A stretch of 64,000 bases of DNA from Hermodice carunculata (lineage: Eukaryota; Annelida; Polychaeta; Eunicida; Amphinomidae). The stretch covers positions 46,273,351-46,337,350 of the forward strand of contig OZ026629.1 of assembly GCA_964020975.1 (NCBI GenBank), given 5' to 3'. The notes below the pieces were generated by a model that worked only from the letters and a program-made list of their open reading frames with translations, was not told where the DNA came from and did not search any database. The position numbers and the translations under genes were made by a program. Positions 50,421 through 63,100 of this stretch are shown here, one piece after another (position 1 is the first letter of the stretch; each line of letters begins with the position of its first letter).

Positions 50421-50700
50421 CTTGCCGGAAATTTTAACTGCGAGACTACGTTAGTCAATAATCCAGTCAATAAAATCATAAAAAAATTAACTTGATTTTG
50501 TTCATATGTCTCTAAATTGTAATATAAATTTTCATGTCATGCAAATATATATGTGGATTTATAGTACATCTATAACCTTTTTTTTTTTTAACTTTTCGGT
50601 GCGGAAATAGTTTGTGACGTCATTGTAAACATGGCTTCTTGCAATGCGTGTACGCTGCCTGATCCTTGACATTGCATGTAAGTATCAATACCTTGGCATG
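50421..50700. promoter_or_regulatory. Presumed divergent promoter of CALML4 (-) and SLC25A42 (+)
   Basis: CALML4 begins at 50420 on the - strand and the next gene is SLC25A42 on the + strand, whose first seen exon needs an upstream non-coding exon. Within this gap is a full palindromic CRE, TGACGTCA, at about 50613-50620, and a strong donor-like GTAAGT at about 50679 on the + strand that could end a short 5' non-coding exon. A possible start ATG near 50631 opens only a 12-codon frame. Promoter function and the pairing with SLC25A42 are inferred. Confidence 0.35.
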
Positions 50701-50911
50701 AAACATGCAGTACATGCACAAGTAAAGATGAGTGCGAAGAACTGATGTGTTGGATGGAAATGTGATGTTTACTGCATGACATGCCACATTTATGCACGCC
50801 CCTGAAAGTTCAGAAAAAAAATTAGCGAAGTTGCAGCTCTTCAGCCTCTTTGCAGTGCACAAAAAAAAGTTGCTGACGGCTGACACTGACAAGTGACAGT
50901 GATGCTGAGCT

Positions 50912-51190
50912 TCAGTATGCTGAGTGGGTCAAAAGTGGGGGCTCCGCTCCATCTGCTGAACTGTCAAGTTGGAGGTAGTAGGGAAGTAGGGGTTGCTTTA
51001 TCAGACAATGCCAATGGTCCTCATAAAAGAAATCAGAGCGAAGGCGGTGAAACATATTCAAAGTTATTCTAAGAAAATTACTCCAGGGACCAGACCACTC
51101 ACTGTCAGTGGCTGAGTGATTAAGCAAAAGACGGGGGGAAAACTTCAGAATCCGAGGCGGGTTCTCAGCGACTAGCTTGTATATCCTCAT
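50912..51190 (-). other. Unrecognised open frame upstream of CALML4
   Basis: A - strand frame opening at an internal ATG (near 51190) encodes about 92 residues including RIYKLVAENPPRILKF, SPRLLLNHSATDSEWSG and NFLRITLNMFHRLRSDFFYE. It follows a cttacag acceptor-like site at about 51211. Composition is not low-complexity, but I recognise no family and see no donor or continuing exon. It could be 5' UTR of CALML4, a lineage-specific gene or chance. Confidence 0.15.
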
Positions 51191-52892
51191 GATAACTCCC
51201 AACACTTACCTGTAAGATCAATGTTAAGAGATTAAATATGTACATTAGTCATTAGTATCATAATGTTACGACTTGCATAACAGAAGTTATTTTAAATTAA
51301 TGAAATATTGATTGCTGGTGTTTCACCTTGTGCTTTACAATAAAACCGAAACAACACTGTGACGTAGCATGTAACATTCTTGCCACTGAAATAGGATACT
51401 TAACTTAAACACAGTAATTTTTGTTTTTTTTTTTTCAGCAGGGGATTCTAAAGCAAATTGTTCAAGGGGTGTTGGGGGAGGGGCAGAGCATCCCAATTAA
51501 ACACTTAAACACTGTCAAAATCCACCTTGAATTCTGAAAGAGCTCCAAAGATGGAAGCAGGGAGGTGGAAAGACTTGTCTTACCATCTTCCTGATGGAAG
51601 TTACCTGCACAAGGACAGTGACACAGCAAGCTCCCCAGGCTGTGTCAAGACTGAACTTGAACATGTTGTAGTATGCACCTTTAGGCTGGCAGCAGGTGTA
51701 CATACAAAACTTCAGCCTAGGGTGGTCTAATAATAACAATCCTGTGTCACTCTGCTTATTGGCCATGGTTCAGTATAAAACATAATACATGTGCCCCCCC
51801 CCCCAAAAAAAAAAAAAAAAAGAAAAAAATAGTAATAATGAGGCTGGAGAAACCAAGCAGTGTGTCCTCTTGTCTCATTTGCTGCTGCAATGTTTCCTGG
51901 GGCCAGAGCCGAATTGTAAAGTCCACCAAATGCGCTGACACTGCAGTGGTTGGCCCCTGGTCCCGGTTATAGCCCCCAAGCAGTCATTCCCGGTACTTTC
52001 ACTTTTTAAAACACTTTCCCTCTGACCCAAACTCAGCATCTGTGAATGTTTGTGGCGTACATTTTTGCTTATAAGTTGTAGGTTCATGCACACATAAACA
52101 AAGGAATTAAAGTGTTCAAGTTTAAGTATTGTAACTGAAAGTTTCTACTGATGGTTTAACACTTTTTAATTAGTAATTTCAGTATGGGGGGTTAAATGGA
52201 CCTGTATTCTGCTATTATTTCTTGGAAGATAGTCGTTTTTAAGTACTAAGTTGGGGGAGGGGGGCCATGAAATTTAGTACCCTTAGATGTGCTAGAACTG
52301 GGTATCACCAAATTGAACACCCCTTAAAATACACATTGTGGCTTTATCAGGAGTATAATTTCAGACTGCAAGGGACTGAACAGTGTGTGTGTCGGTACTG
52401 TTAACAGTGTGGTTGAATAGATTGGATCCAAATGGATACAGAGATTCAATGAACAATTATGAATTTGACAAAACTAGGACTAGATGTAGGTACCAAGAGT
52501 GAATCCTTTGTTAGAGTCTTACAGGCAGTAGACTCTGATAATTAGCCTCTTTGATGCACTTAAACAGATTATATTGTCAATATACAGTATAAACAACCTC
52601 CCATTTCCCTGAAGAAGGCCCAATATGTGAGTCAAAACGTGTGGAGGCTTATTAATTGTATGTCCTGAGTTTGTGTGTTTACTTTGTTTGCCTTTTGCAT
52701 GTTTTAGGCCTATAAAAAAGCTCTCAGGAGGGATTTATTGTTAGTTCCTACCACCAATACCAGTTAAATTTAGAGCAAATTCTATGATTCACTGTATGCA
52801 ATGTAAGGCATTTTGGTGCTATCTGTGTTCCTTGTTCACCTGAGTGTCATTGTTACTGTGACTTAAAAACAAATCACCTAGACATAATAATA

Positions 52893-53248
52893 GACCTGTT
52901 CATAGGACTCGGGTTTATTCGGTTCAATTCGCGAAGCGCACCCTGCTTTGTTTACATTTTGTGCTCAGCCACGCTGGCCGGATTACACGTGGAAGCATAA
53001 GAAAGTAAAACACAAGACGTGCTTGGGTTTGATGAATGTCATACCGTCAGCAATCGATAAATACACGTTTCACCACTGATGTGTGACAATTTAGGTAAAA
53101 AGTTTTGCACTGTTCAACTCAATCCGTTGTAAACATATGACGGCGTGGGCCCAACTCGGCTACTTGCTGATTGGACAATCAGGCCAACAATGGAATGCAT
53201 AATTAATTACGGTCCGGAAAGTTCAGTACAACTCGGTATGAACAGGTC
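52893..53248. mobile_element. TA-flanked MITE with GACCTGTTCATA ends
   Basis: Twelve-base perfect inverted repeat GACCTGTTCATA at both ends, flanked by TA at 52891-52892 and 53249-53250; a weaker inverted repeat (ACTCGGG / CCGAGTT) follows. The interior is CpG-rich relative to its surroundings and has no ORF. Confidence 0.8.
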
Positions 53249-53549
53249 TATTGATCCAACACCACGTGTAAATAAATCGCAGAGGTTCTTAATTATGCAA
53301 ATGACTCTGTAGTGTCCATTTGTAGGCTAGGTGAACAGAATGCTGCAGTACATTACCAGATTACTTTATAGAAATAAGCTGTGACATTTTTGATGTATGT
53401 CACAATGCTGAAGGTCCTGTCATGTTGAAAATGTCATGATGATCAATACATAGACGTCCTCAGCATTGACCCACATCTATACAACCATGTATACAAATCA
53501 TGCACATTCAGAGAATGACATGAACTAAATATGAAACGCAGAATATCTG

Positions 53550-53749
53550 ATGTCCAGGGATTAATCTACCCTAGTTTCAGGGGCTTTTTTTTTTTCTTCC
53601 CCAATTTGAAGAAAAGGCCCCAAATTTGTCTCCAATCCTCTGAAATTATCTAAAATCATTCAGGATTTCTCAAAAGCCTACAAAATTTCTTCGCAATTTT
53701 TATCCAAAAAGGCCCCTTTCCGTAAATCCTAGATTTACTCCTGGATGTC
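53550..53749. mobile_element. MITE with CCAGGGATTAATCTA-type ends
   Basis: Left ATGTCCAGGGATTAATCTAC and right GATTTACTCCTGGATGT form an imperfect inverted repeat of about 20 bases. The interior has inverted AAAGGCCCC / GGGGCTTT motifs. 200 bp. Confidence 0.6.
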
Positions 53750-55905
53750 ATATAAAAGTCTGTACATGTGTATGGTGACAGATTAACTTGTGTAGGGTTC
53801 GTTTGCAATCCAGAAATGGTGGAAATTAAAAGCAGTCATTTCCAGGTTTAGAATACCTGTACAAAAAGCATACATGTTTTAAATTGTTTGTCATAAAAAG
53901 CCTCTTTTTCCTGCTGGCATAATGACAAATGCTGTTTTGAAAGTACATGTATAATTGCAAATAGATTATGAAAATTTACTATAACCTAGGCAAACTTTGA
54001 TTTTGTGTCACAAACTTCATGGGAAAGTGAATCAATATAGCCTTGGAAAGTTATTGTCATGAAAAGGGTATGAACTCTGCGTTTGTCATGCATTCAAATA
54101 TTTAATAAATGAATGTTGTTATGACCCATGTACAATACCCATGGTTCCTGGAAGAGATCTTCAATTTGTGCACTTAAAACCCCTCTTTCAAATACTTGAT
54201 CATCTCTTGGGACAAAAGTAGGTGTGTAGTAGGGTATTTGGTGTATCTGCTGCAGCAGTTTTAAAAATTTATATATACAATAGTTGTCCATGCATGCGCT
54301 CGATCTTGACCCATTTAAAAAAGATACAACTAAATCACAATCATGATAGAATGAGTATGCAATTTTGAATTGCACGTTAACATGGCCCCTGTTGGGCTTG
54401 TTGGGGCAGTACTTGAATCCAGTATTTTTGTTTTTAATCTGGTTCAAACCATCCTCAAAGAGACTGTGCAATACAATTATTAATAGTGATAAACATGCAT
54501 TGACATCCAGATGGGAAAGTATCTCTCCTATTCAAACAGTCTATCCCATGACTGACTACATGTGTACCTGTATACATCTTGTAGTAAATCAGTTCTGTCC
54601 AAATATTACTTGCACGGGTCACTGGGTATATCTGGGTTACTTGTTCTGACGAAATCCTTCACAACGATCACAAAGAATGACCATGATGTATATTTAGATT
54701 TTATATGTGGTTCAAGAGTTGTCCATTGTCCTGACTAATAGTAATGCCACATCACACATTGTCAGATAATATGGACATGTATGTCAATGTTCAGTTGCAT
54801 TGATGATGTTACACTGTTAAGTTGATAGTTCAAGGTCATGTGATAAGTGTCACTGTGTTAACATGTGGATAGAAATAATGATGTTATCAATGGGAGCACA
54901 AAGTCCCAATCCTGCACAAACTGGGTCATGTTGACCAGGGTTATTCCAGTTCAAGGTATCTTTGTCACAATGCCTGCTAGGTATGTTGAGTATAAGAAAT
55001 GCAACAACAGTGTGCGAAAGGCAAGTACTTCATCAAATTATTGACTAAACATAATTGTATTATCACAAAATTAATTGTCACTTGCCAGATTTGTTAGATT
55101 GATGTGGTGACTCATAAGGTTGGGGATATAAGCAGGTACAGTTTCAGAGAATATCGATCTGAACATATATACATTTGACACAGTGACCCCTATTATGATG
55201 AAAACAACCAAATAAAGGTTCAAGAACCAGTACACTAGTGTGAAATTAAAAGTTTTAGATGTAAAGTGATACTGTTCAGCTGACTTTGCCATCATTTTGA
55301 AGTATCCTGGCAAATACTTTATTGCACAGCACCGTGTTTATCTGTTTTCCTCACCTGTATTGTTCATCTTTTGTTTGAGTTGGCATTGGTGGATGCACTG
55401 GCCATGCAGTTAAGTTTTGAAAAATGTCCCAAGCCCAGTGATTGTGCCCTTTCATTGATGGTTGTATGTACATGTACAGGCACAGAACCTTATTGCTATT
55501 TTGGTCAAGAGCATTTCTTCAACTCATGCTGCCCAGTTTCATTTGACATTTGTGCTGCTGATTAAATTACTGAGAATAAGGTATGGGTCTGTTGTTAACA
55601 AATTGACAGTTTCAATCGATATGTGGTGATATTCTATATTTTTACACTGGTTAGACTAACCTGACCCTACAAAAGGAAAGTGCTGAAACATCAGCACAGG
55701 GCTTGACTGTTTCCATTGCAGTACTGCACATCAGGAAACTGCTGATAAAAATGACACACTTTATATTAATGTTGTCTCCTTCATCTCTTCTTTCATATAG
55801 TAATAGATTGAGGAAAACTAAAAGTAAAATGAAGTTACAAAAAACACTGGCCAACTCAAAAAAACAAAAACCATTTGCATATTTAGAACATGCCAAGCGG
55901 GCTAT

Positions 55906-56216
55906 CAGAGACTCCAACCCACAGCTTCATACAAACTGGAGATTCTCCCTCCTTGAGTACTCTTGAAACTGGAGATGTGACGGAGTGCAGCGACTGTTCT
56001 GGGGGATGGGTCTGGGAGGGCAGCGCCCCCACCTGGGTGAGAAAATTTTGGAAAAAAAGGAGTTAAAATGGTGTATTTTGATGATTTTTTTTTTAACCTC
56101 ATTCATGTTTTTATCTGGGCGGGAGAAAACATATTCTAGGTGGGGAACGAGAGAATTTGGAAAAAGAGCAAAAAATGGGAGATCTCCTGCTGAAAACGGG
56201 AGGGTTGGAGTCTCTG
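55906..56216. mobile_element. MITE with CAGAGACTCCAACCC ends
   Basis: Fifteen-base perfect terminal inverted repeat (CAGAGACTCCAACCC ... GGGTTGGAGTCTCTG), with further GGAGAT/ATCTCC complementarity inside. CAGAG ends recall hAT elements, but flanking 8-mers do not match, so no target duplication supports this. Chance frames inside are not genes. Confidence 0.75.
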
Positions 56217-57013
56217 GGCAGAAAAAGTGAGCTGCTGATGCCCTCTGTGGTCTTTTCCAGCTAAGCTATCAGGGCTATGAAGTAAGTGATACACACAAGA
56301 TCACTGTAACATTATGCTGGAGAGTGTTCCACAACTCACCTGTTCTTTTCAGATGTGTTTGAATGGGAACAGGTATGACCATTTGCCTTTAGTGACAAAT
56401 TGTCACAAGAATGTGGTGTTTTTAGAGAAACAAAGATGTTGAATTTTAAAATTTATCACAAAATATATGGTTTTATCACAACTGTATTTGTGGTAAAACA
56501 TAACAAAAAGTATTTTCTCATTTGACACAGTAAGTACAGTAATATGTCTTTAATTCAGTATCCATATCAGTATGATCAGGCATCAGATGACACATGCCCA
56601 AAAGTGCATTCTAGACAAAATTGAAAAACTTGCGTCCAATCATTTTATCCCATTAAGCATTGTTTCCATTTGAAAATACTTAAAGAAGAATAAGACAATG
56701 GCCCTTTCAGTGATTTCACCCTAAGTCATGGGTCCAAAGTGGTTTTTCAAATGTTTGTTCTTACATTAGAAATAGAATGATTGTGTAAGAAACACAACCA
56801 GAAACATGCTAAGTACAGCATGTCAAGAGAAGGACCAGTGCAGAAATTACAACTAACTGAGTCCTTAAATATCCATTTTTGATGGATTATTTGTGCTCTT
56901 GTGTGTGATAACTTTAGTTGAGTGAAAATAATTCTAGGTCACAAAGATGCCAGTCATTCGTGAATTACATATTTTGAAAGTGTGTCATATGATTTGATCT
57001 TTTTATTTTGTAG

Positions 57014-57173
57014 GTGCATGTAAAAGAAAGAAATGGGCATGAAGATTTCTGAAAATCCCATTAGCTTGTTGACAGCTCAGGAGGTTCAGCTGGCCACACC
57101 TACCATTGGGGCTGGGATGGACACATCGACAGAGCCACTCAACAATCGAGAAGTGGAAGCTCTGAATGAAAAG
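57014..57173 (+). CDS. SLC25A42: SLC25A42 first coding exon
   Basis: Acceptor ttttgtag before 57014; 19 bases of 5' UTR, then ATG 57033, donor GTAATT after 57173. Encodes [20 protein letters not shown] and a short polar leader ending EVEALNEK. This N-terminus is poorly conserved, as in other SLC25A42 proteins. An upstream non-coding exon is implied by the acceptor. Confidence 0.88.
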
Positions 57174-60100
57174 GTAATTAATATTAAATGATGCGAGATT
57201 AAATCTCTTTGTGGGACAAAAAAAATGCAACTGTGATGAAGAGGCATAGCTGTTTATGTTTGTTCATCTAAAATTTATTTGTGTAAGTTTGATTTATCCA
57301 ATGTAGTGGTACTTATTTTTGTGGGTGCTTAATAATAATTACACAAAGTTGTAATTTTACATTTTATGGGGTATTTACTTAAATTTTGATTTTGCCATCA
57401 CTTATCTGGAAATTTTTTCATCTTCTTTGTGTAAAATACAATTTCACATTTTCATAAAAAGTGTCAAAAAATGCAATGTAAAAACTCTCACAGTAAATGA
57501 TTAATCAGATAAGTTTTTGTGGATGGCATTTGTTTTGGGTTTTTTAATATGTTTTTATTTTATTATTATTGTTTAAAATTTATTTATTTGCTTATTTTTC
57601 TGCCCCAGTTTATTTGGCATATGTAAAGAATTTGTAGATGGACCCAGAAATCAACCACCAATGTACAAGTGCAGAAAATAAAGCCATCATTTTTGTAATA
57701 GGAAATTGAATTATTTCAGATATCAAGTTATAACAAGATCATTACCTCATTAGTAGCGGGAGCTATGGCAGGAGCTATTGCCAAGACCACCATAGCACCA
57801 CTAGACAGAACTAAGATCAATTTTCAAGGTAAGTACCATAAGATGCCATCACACTCAAGGTGCCTTATTCCTGATGGTGACCAGTAACCTGTTAATTATA
57901 TATGTATATCCAGTAAAGACATTCCACTCTACATACGGACACCTGTCACAAAAATGCAAAGTGACATTTCAGATCGACAGCTGAAATTTAGAGTGGTTTG
58001 AAATTTAAAATCATTGGCAAATCAAATGCATATGATTGATTTCAGAATTATGTGTGTAAATTGTTCACATTGTTGACAACATTCATATCATAGATTTCAC
58101 TTAGTTAAGTGGTGTAGCCACTGTCATCCTTGTGTCAGACAAGTCTGTAAATATCCCAGCATTCTCGGCCATCCCATTAAAGGTATTTACTGGGAAGAAA
58201 TGCTTGTGCCTGGTATGAGTATTAAACTGATTCTTAACTTTGTCCATACATACAGTCCATTTCATTGGCATGTAATTTAAATATGGTTTTCTTAATGGTT
58301 AACACTGTTCATAGGTTACTTTCATGAAATGTAGATCTTCATGTACACTCACGAAAAAAAATTTATCTTCTTGAGTCAATGTTCTGTATTACTTGTACTA
58401 CAATTATGAATCAGTAGCTTTTTAGATCATTGATTTCTACATAAGACCTGGAGACACTGGTATTATTATTTTGCTGTTGCATATGCTTCAAATAGTTTCC
58501 ATGTCATTCGTGTTCCACCAGTTTCAAGCCAGACCTACTCCTTCAACAAAGCAGTGCGCTTCCTATTCCAGACTATGAGGAGTGAAGGGTTCTTGCGTCT
58601 CTGGAGAGGCAATACAGCAACTATGGCTCGTATTGTCCCGTATGCTGCTGTGCAGTTTGCTGCACATGAGCAATGGAAGCATGTTCTCAACACTAATAAA
58701 CAGCAGTGAGTACATGGTGTTACATCTTGGATAGACTTATATGAAAAACTGTTTCATTGTCTACCGGTATTCAGATGGAAGCCACACAATTACTGTCCTT
58801 TCATCACTTTCCATTTTTGTTTTTGTTTTTATTGCACAGATGTTATGGTAATTTGAAATGACATGAAAAGTGTTATAAACTAAAATTGGTTTTATCAGTT
58901 TAATATACCTAACAACAGTGATGTCATAGTTTCAGTATTCAATGATGAACATATGCAGAAAGCAAAATCTAGCCACATGAGATCCAACTGAGCATCATTG
59001 ACACTTTTGCTAAATATGAACACATTTTTTTTTTCTTATTCATCCTTTACCGATATGTAAAAAGGATTATACATTTCAGATACTTACCACCGCCACAGAG
59101 GTTTCTGGCAGGGTCACTAGCTGGCGTTACAGCAGCATCTGTCACATACCCTCTTGATATGGCCAGGGCCCGCATGGCTGTCACGCTAAAGAACAAGTAT
59201 GACCAATTACATGTATTCTTTTTCACTCAAATGAACATTCAGCAGCCTAGAGTTTATATATTCCTGTTTGATAGCATGTATAAAAAAAAAAAAAAAAGAT
59301 ATATGTACATGTACTTGTCACATTTGCAGTGATGGTGCAGAAATTTATATGACTATTTTACTTTAGCAATTCAAGCTTTGATTCTGGATGTGGCAGTTTT
59401 TTACATATTTAATTGCCAGTTGTGTGGATTTAACAAGAGTGCATAAACACATGTATAACATCCACAAACTGAGGCAGTGTCTCTCCTATTCCTGTACATG
59501 TTGCTTGGTGCACTGCTTTGGCCATAATGAAAGTCAGGTTGTAAGACTGGACTTTGTTATATCGAAACATTAAAAATTAGAAGTGTCATCACATTTTTAT
59601 GTGATGAGCACATGAAGAAAGCAGTTGGAATGCTCTGTGTTGCATGAATATGGGACATTGTTTGCAACAGCCAAGAAAGAGAGATGCTCAGAACCTTAAT
59701 AAAGCACACAACCAATGACATGATTTATGTAACCATATCAACCACTCATGGTGGGAGACGGGTATGTAATGTATACCTTGACTTATATTTTGTAGATACA
59801 GCAATCTGCTGCAAATGTTTTGGAAGATTTACAGGGATGAGGGTGTCAGGACACTGTACAGGGGCTACACACCCACCATGATGGGGGTCATACCCTATGC
59901 AGGGGTCAGCTTTTTTACCTATGAAACATTAAAGAAAAAACATGCAGGTAATGTAAGAGCATCAGAATCATCACTATTTTGACATTATAACCATTTCTAA
60001 CTCATTTTCGTAAAGCTTTTATGTATTTTACATGCATTTTACCCAAATTTTTTTCGTCAAATTCATATCCAATTGATCTGCAACAAGATCAGATTTGTAA

Positions 60101-63100
60101 ATGTTCTTGTCAAATTAAGGCACCAGCCTGTATGTGAAGCCATCAGATACATGCACATAGCTATACATAGGTCATCCTGCCCCCCCCCCCCCACCCACAC
60201 ACACGCACACACACCAAAACACATGTACTAGTAAGAGGACCTAACAGCCAACTCCTTTGAGTTAAGCATGCATGTCATAAAAGCCTCAGATTTTGTGGAA
60301 AATGCTGAAACAGTATGACAGCAGGGGAAACATCACTGAACTCCCCATTGAAGCCACAAGCAAAGTTGACTCAGCAAGGACACATGGCAGGTACCCAAAT
60401 TAACTGACACAACCAGTGATCGAGACATTTTTTTTTCCACAAACACCAGTTGCAACTCAGCTAATGCACAAAATAAAATAATTATCCAAGACAACTTGAA
60501 AATTCTGGAGACTTTGCACCATGCCAAAAGCATAGTCAAAAAGAAGGTACGTGTAGTGGTAAGTTTAATAAAGACCAAGAACCTACTGGTTAAGGACACT
60601 TCAGACACCAAAAACCTTTGCATGGCCGATTTTGAAATTTTAGCGGTTTTTACAAGATGAATGTCCTTTCTATTAGTTATCAAAATTTCGAGCTTTTAAC
60701 TAAAGTAGAAATATGAGAAAAACGCCAAAAAACACACAGGCATGTAGACATCCGAACGTCCATGTGTCATTCTTTTGGTTTTCAGCCGCCAAACGGAACA
60801 ATGCCACCCGTCAATCATACTTAACAGCTTGTCACGTGACTGCAGGTAGCAACGGCCCATGGCAAAAACAGAGTGGTATCAGGGCGGCAATGCGAAATAA
60901 GGCAGCATGCTGAAAGTATGCTTGTGGGCAGGGAAAAGATGCAAACATGGTAACATATCATAGCCTAAGTGGTTTACTTTATAGATATTCTTGCTTGTTT
61001 TGCGTTCTAATGAAGGGAGATTTTAAATGTTCAAGAGGAGCGGGAATCGTCAGACGATGTCCCTTCAACCTTCAAAGGCCGTGCCGCGATGGATTAACCC
61101 AGTGGTCCTTCACACCAAAAACAGGCGGGGGGAAAAACTGACACCCTGATCAACGATACCCACGTACATAATAATACTTTATCGGAACCCAGGGATGAGG
61201 AAATAAAAGTGCAAATAAACAAATTGAAATAAGCATAAACGTGAGCACAAGAGAAAACAACACACAAACTAGCGTTACAAAGCTCAGGTTGGAAAGAGAA
61301 ATGAAACCCATTGAGAAAACAACTACAAAATAATGACAAGCTAACTAAGTAAAGTGTAGTAAAGATAAGTCTAACAAGCTAACTACATAAAGTATACAGA
61401 TAGGAGACGAGTAAATATAATAAAACACCATCCCTAAAAACGGGGCGAAGAGGCAGGGGGCGGAAGACCAAACCCACCATCCGTACACTGACCATGAGCG
61501 GCCGCAGGCCGCCCCACCGAAGCAAGGCAACACAACTTTCGTTGCCAGGCTTGAGGTCACGGGGCCAGAAGGGCCGCCTCCATGACGTCACACTTTGAAA
61601 CCAGACTGTCGCTATCGCCGTTTGACAGATCGCTGAATTATGTTTTCCGTACTTCAAAGGCTCTTTTATTCATGTGATTGTCCAAAAATTGATTGACAAC
61701 CTCCCCAAATGTTCAGGGACGATGTTTGCTACGTTTTGTACAAATATCAACTCAACTTGAGCAAATGGTATTGTTTCAGAGGCAAATGATCAACATCAAA
61801 GGCCTTTGAAGCTTGTTTTCTCAGAAAGGATAATAGGACGAGAGCCCCACCTAAGAACGGCTATTCCAAGAAAACGGCTGGGCGAAATTTAATCCGATTA
61901 ACGGCTTTTGATTCTTTAATGTCTGAACTGCAAAAACGATTCAGCGATTTTCTAAATTTTGCTTCGTTCTTTTTCTATGAAATGAAGAAAATGAACATCC
62001 TGAAAATCAAAGGGAAAATTGAAACGTCAAACTTTCAGGATGGATAACAGAAAAACGAAACCAAACATAAAAAATCGCAGGATCGTTTTTTGTTGCAAAT
62101 ATGTCAGGATTAAGATACAAGTGTAATTATGATTTTATCACCAATATTTAGTGACTTATATCGACATTTATGGGGTGGATGCTTTGCGGTCAACTTTCAA
62201 TTGTTTATTCAGCAATTAAAATCACAGACACCCAAATACGGAAAATATAAATTCTTTCGAGTATGACAAGTACACACATATATGATATGTTATCCTAACG
62301 CAAATACATTTTGAGCTAGGATTGGCTAAAGTGGGATTTATTTTTGGTGTCTTACCTGTCCTTAACTCTGGAACTAAGTACCTAGGCACCAGTCAACATA
62401 ATCCAGCCATTTTATGGACAAAACACAGAAACAATTATAGTTGTAAGGACTGCAAATACTGTGAAAGACTTAGTGATTCTGACCAAGCAGTCAGTTCACA
62501 AAGAGGGAGAAGTAATAAAGTCCCCAAAAAGAGCATGGCGTGAAAGCTCCAACCTAGTTTATATTTTGACATGTAGCACATGGAACAAACCATATCTGGG
62601 TCAAACTTTACCCCATTTATAGGACAGATTGTGAGAACATTACTATTACACCAGTAATGGAGACATTACACAACCCTGTGGCAGATATTTTGCCTGAAGT
62701 GACCTCAGGGGCCTGAATCTCGGAGTCCTAATACTAGAGCACATGCCAACTTCTCCATGCCTTGAATGCTCTAAATTAATGCCGATTCACAGGAAAAAGT
62801 GTTGGATGCATCTTGTGTTCTATGGAACCTTTCAGTGTTTGTATCATAGTAGAAAGGAGTTCCATTGCTCTGTCTGGCTCCATTTCTCAGTCTTGCATTA
62901 AATTTTTGTCAGAGCTCTGCTGCACCTCTGCATAATATCTAAAGTACACGTACACTCAATTTGCCACAGTATGGAAACACTGAAATTCACACATGGAAAT
63001 GTGACTTACAGCCTTTGCTCAAGGATGATACTGTAATGTAATAACAGTGACTAGACAGGCTCAATAATAGTGGACGACCACTGATCTCAGTGGGCTATGA

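Larger units (their letters stand above)
51206..57013. other. Presumed first intron or upstream region of SLC25A42
   Basis: Contains three MITEs (52893-53248, 53550-53749, 55906-56216), a hammerhead-like but degenerate motif at about 52612-52650, and otherwise unassigned A/T-rich sequence. No conserved coding exon was found by eye. Confidence 0.45.

Noticed and set aside
54094-54471. 125-codon - strand frame that briefly looked transposase-like (MDNY, LFED words)
   Set aside because: The words occur in the wrong order for piggyBac transposase and nothing else matches.
60333-61657. Several frames in and around the 1.8-kb TTAA element
   Set aside because: No catalytic motif, start or homology; CpG-rich sequence has few stops by composition.
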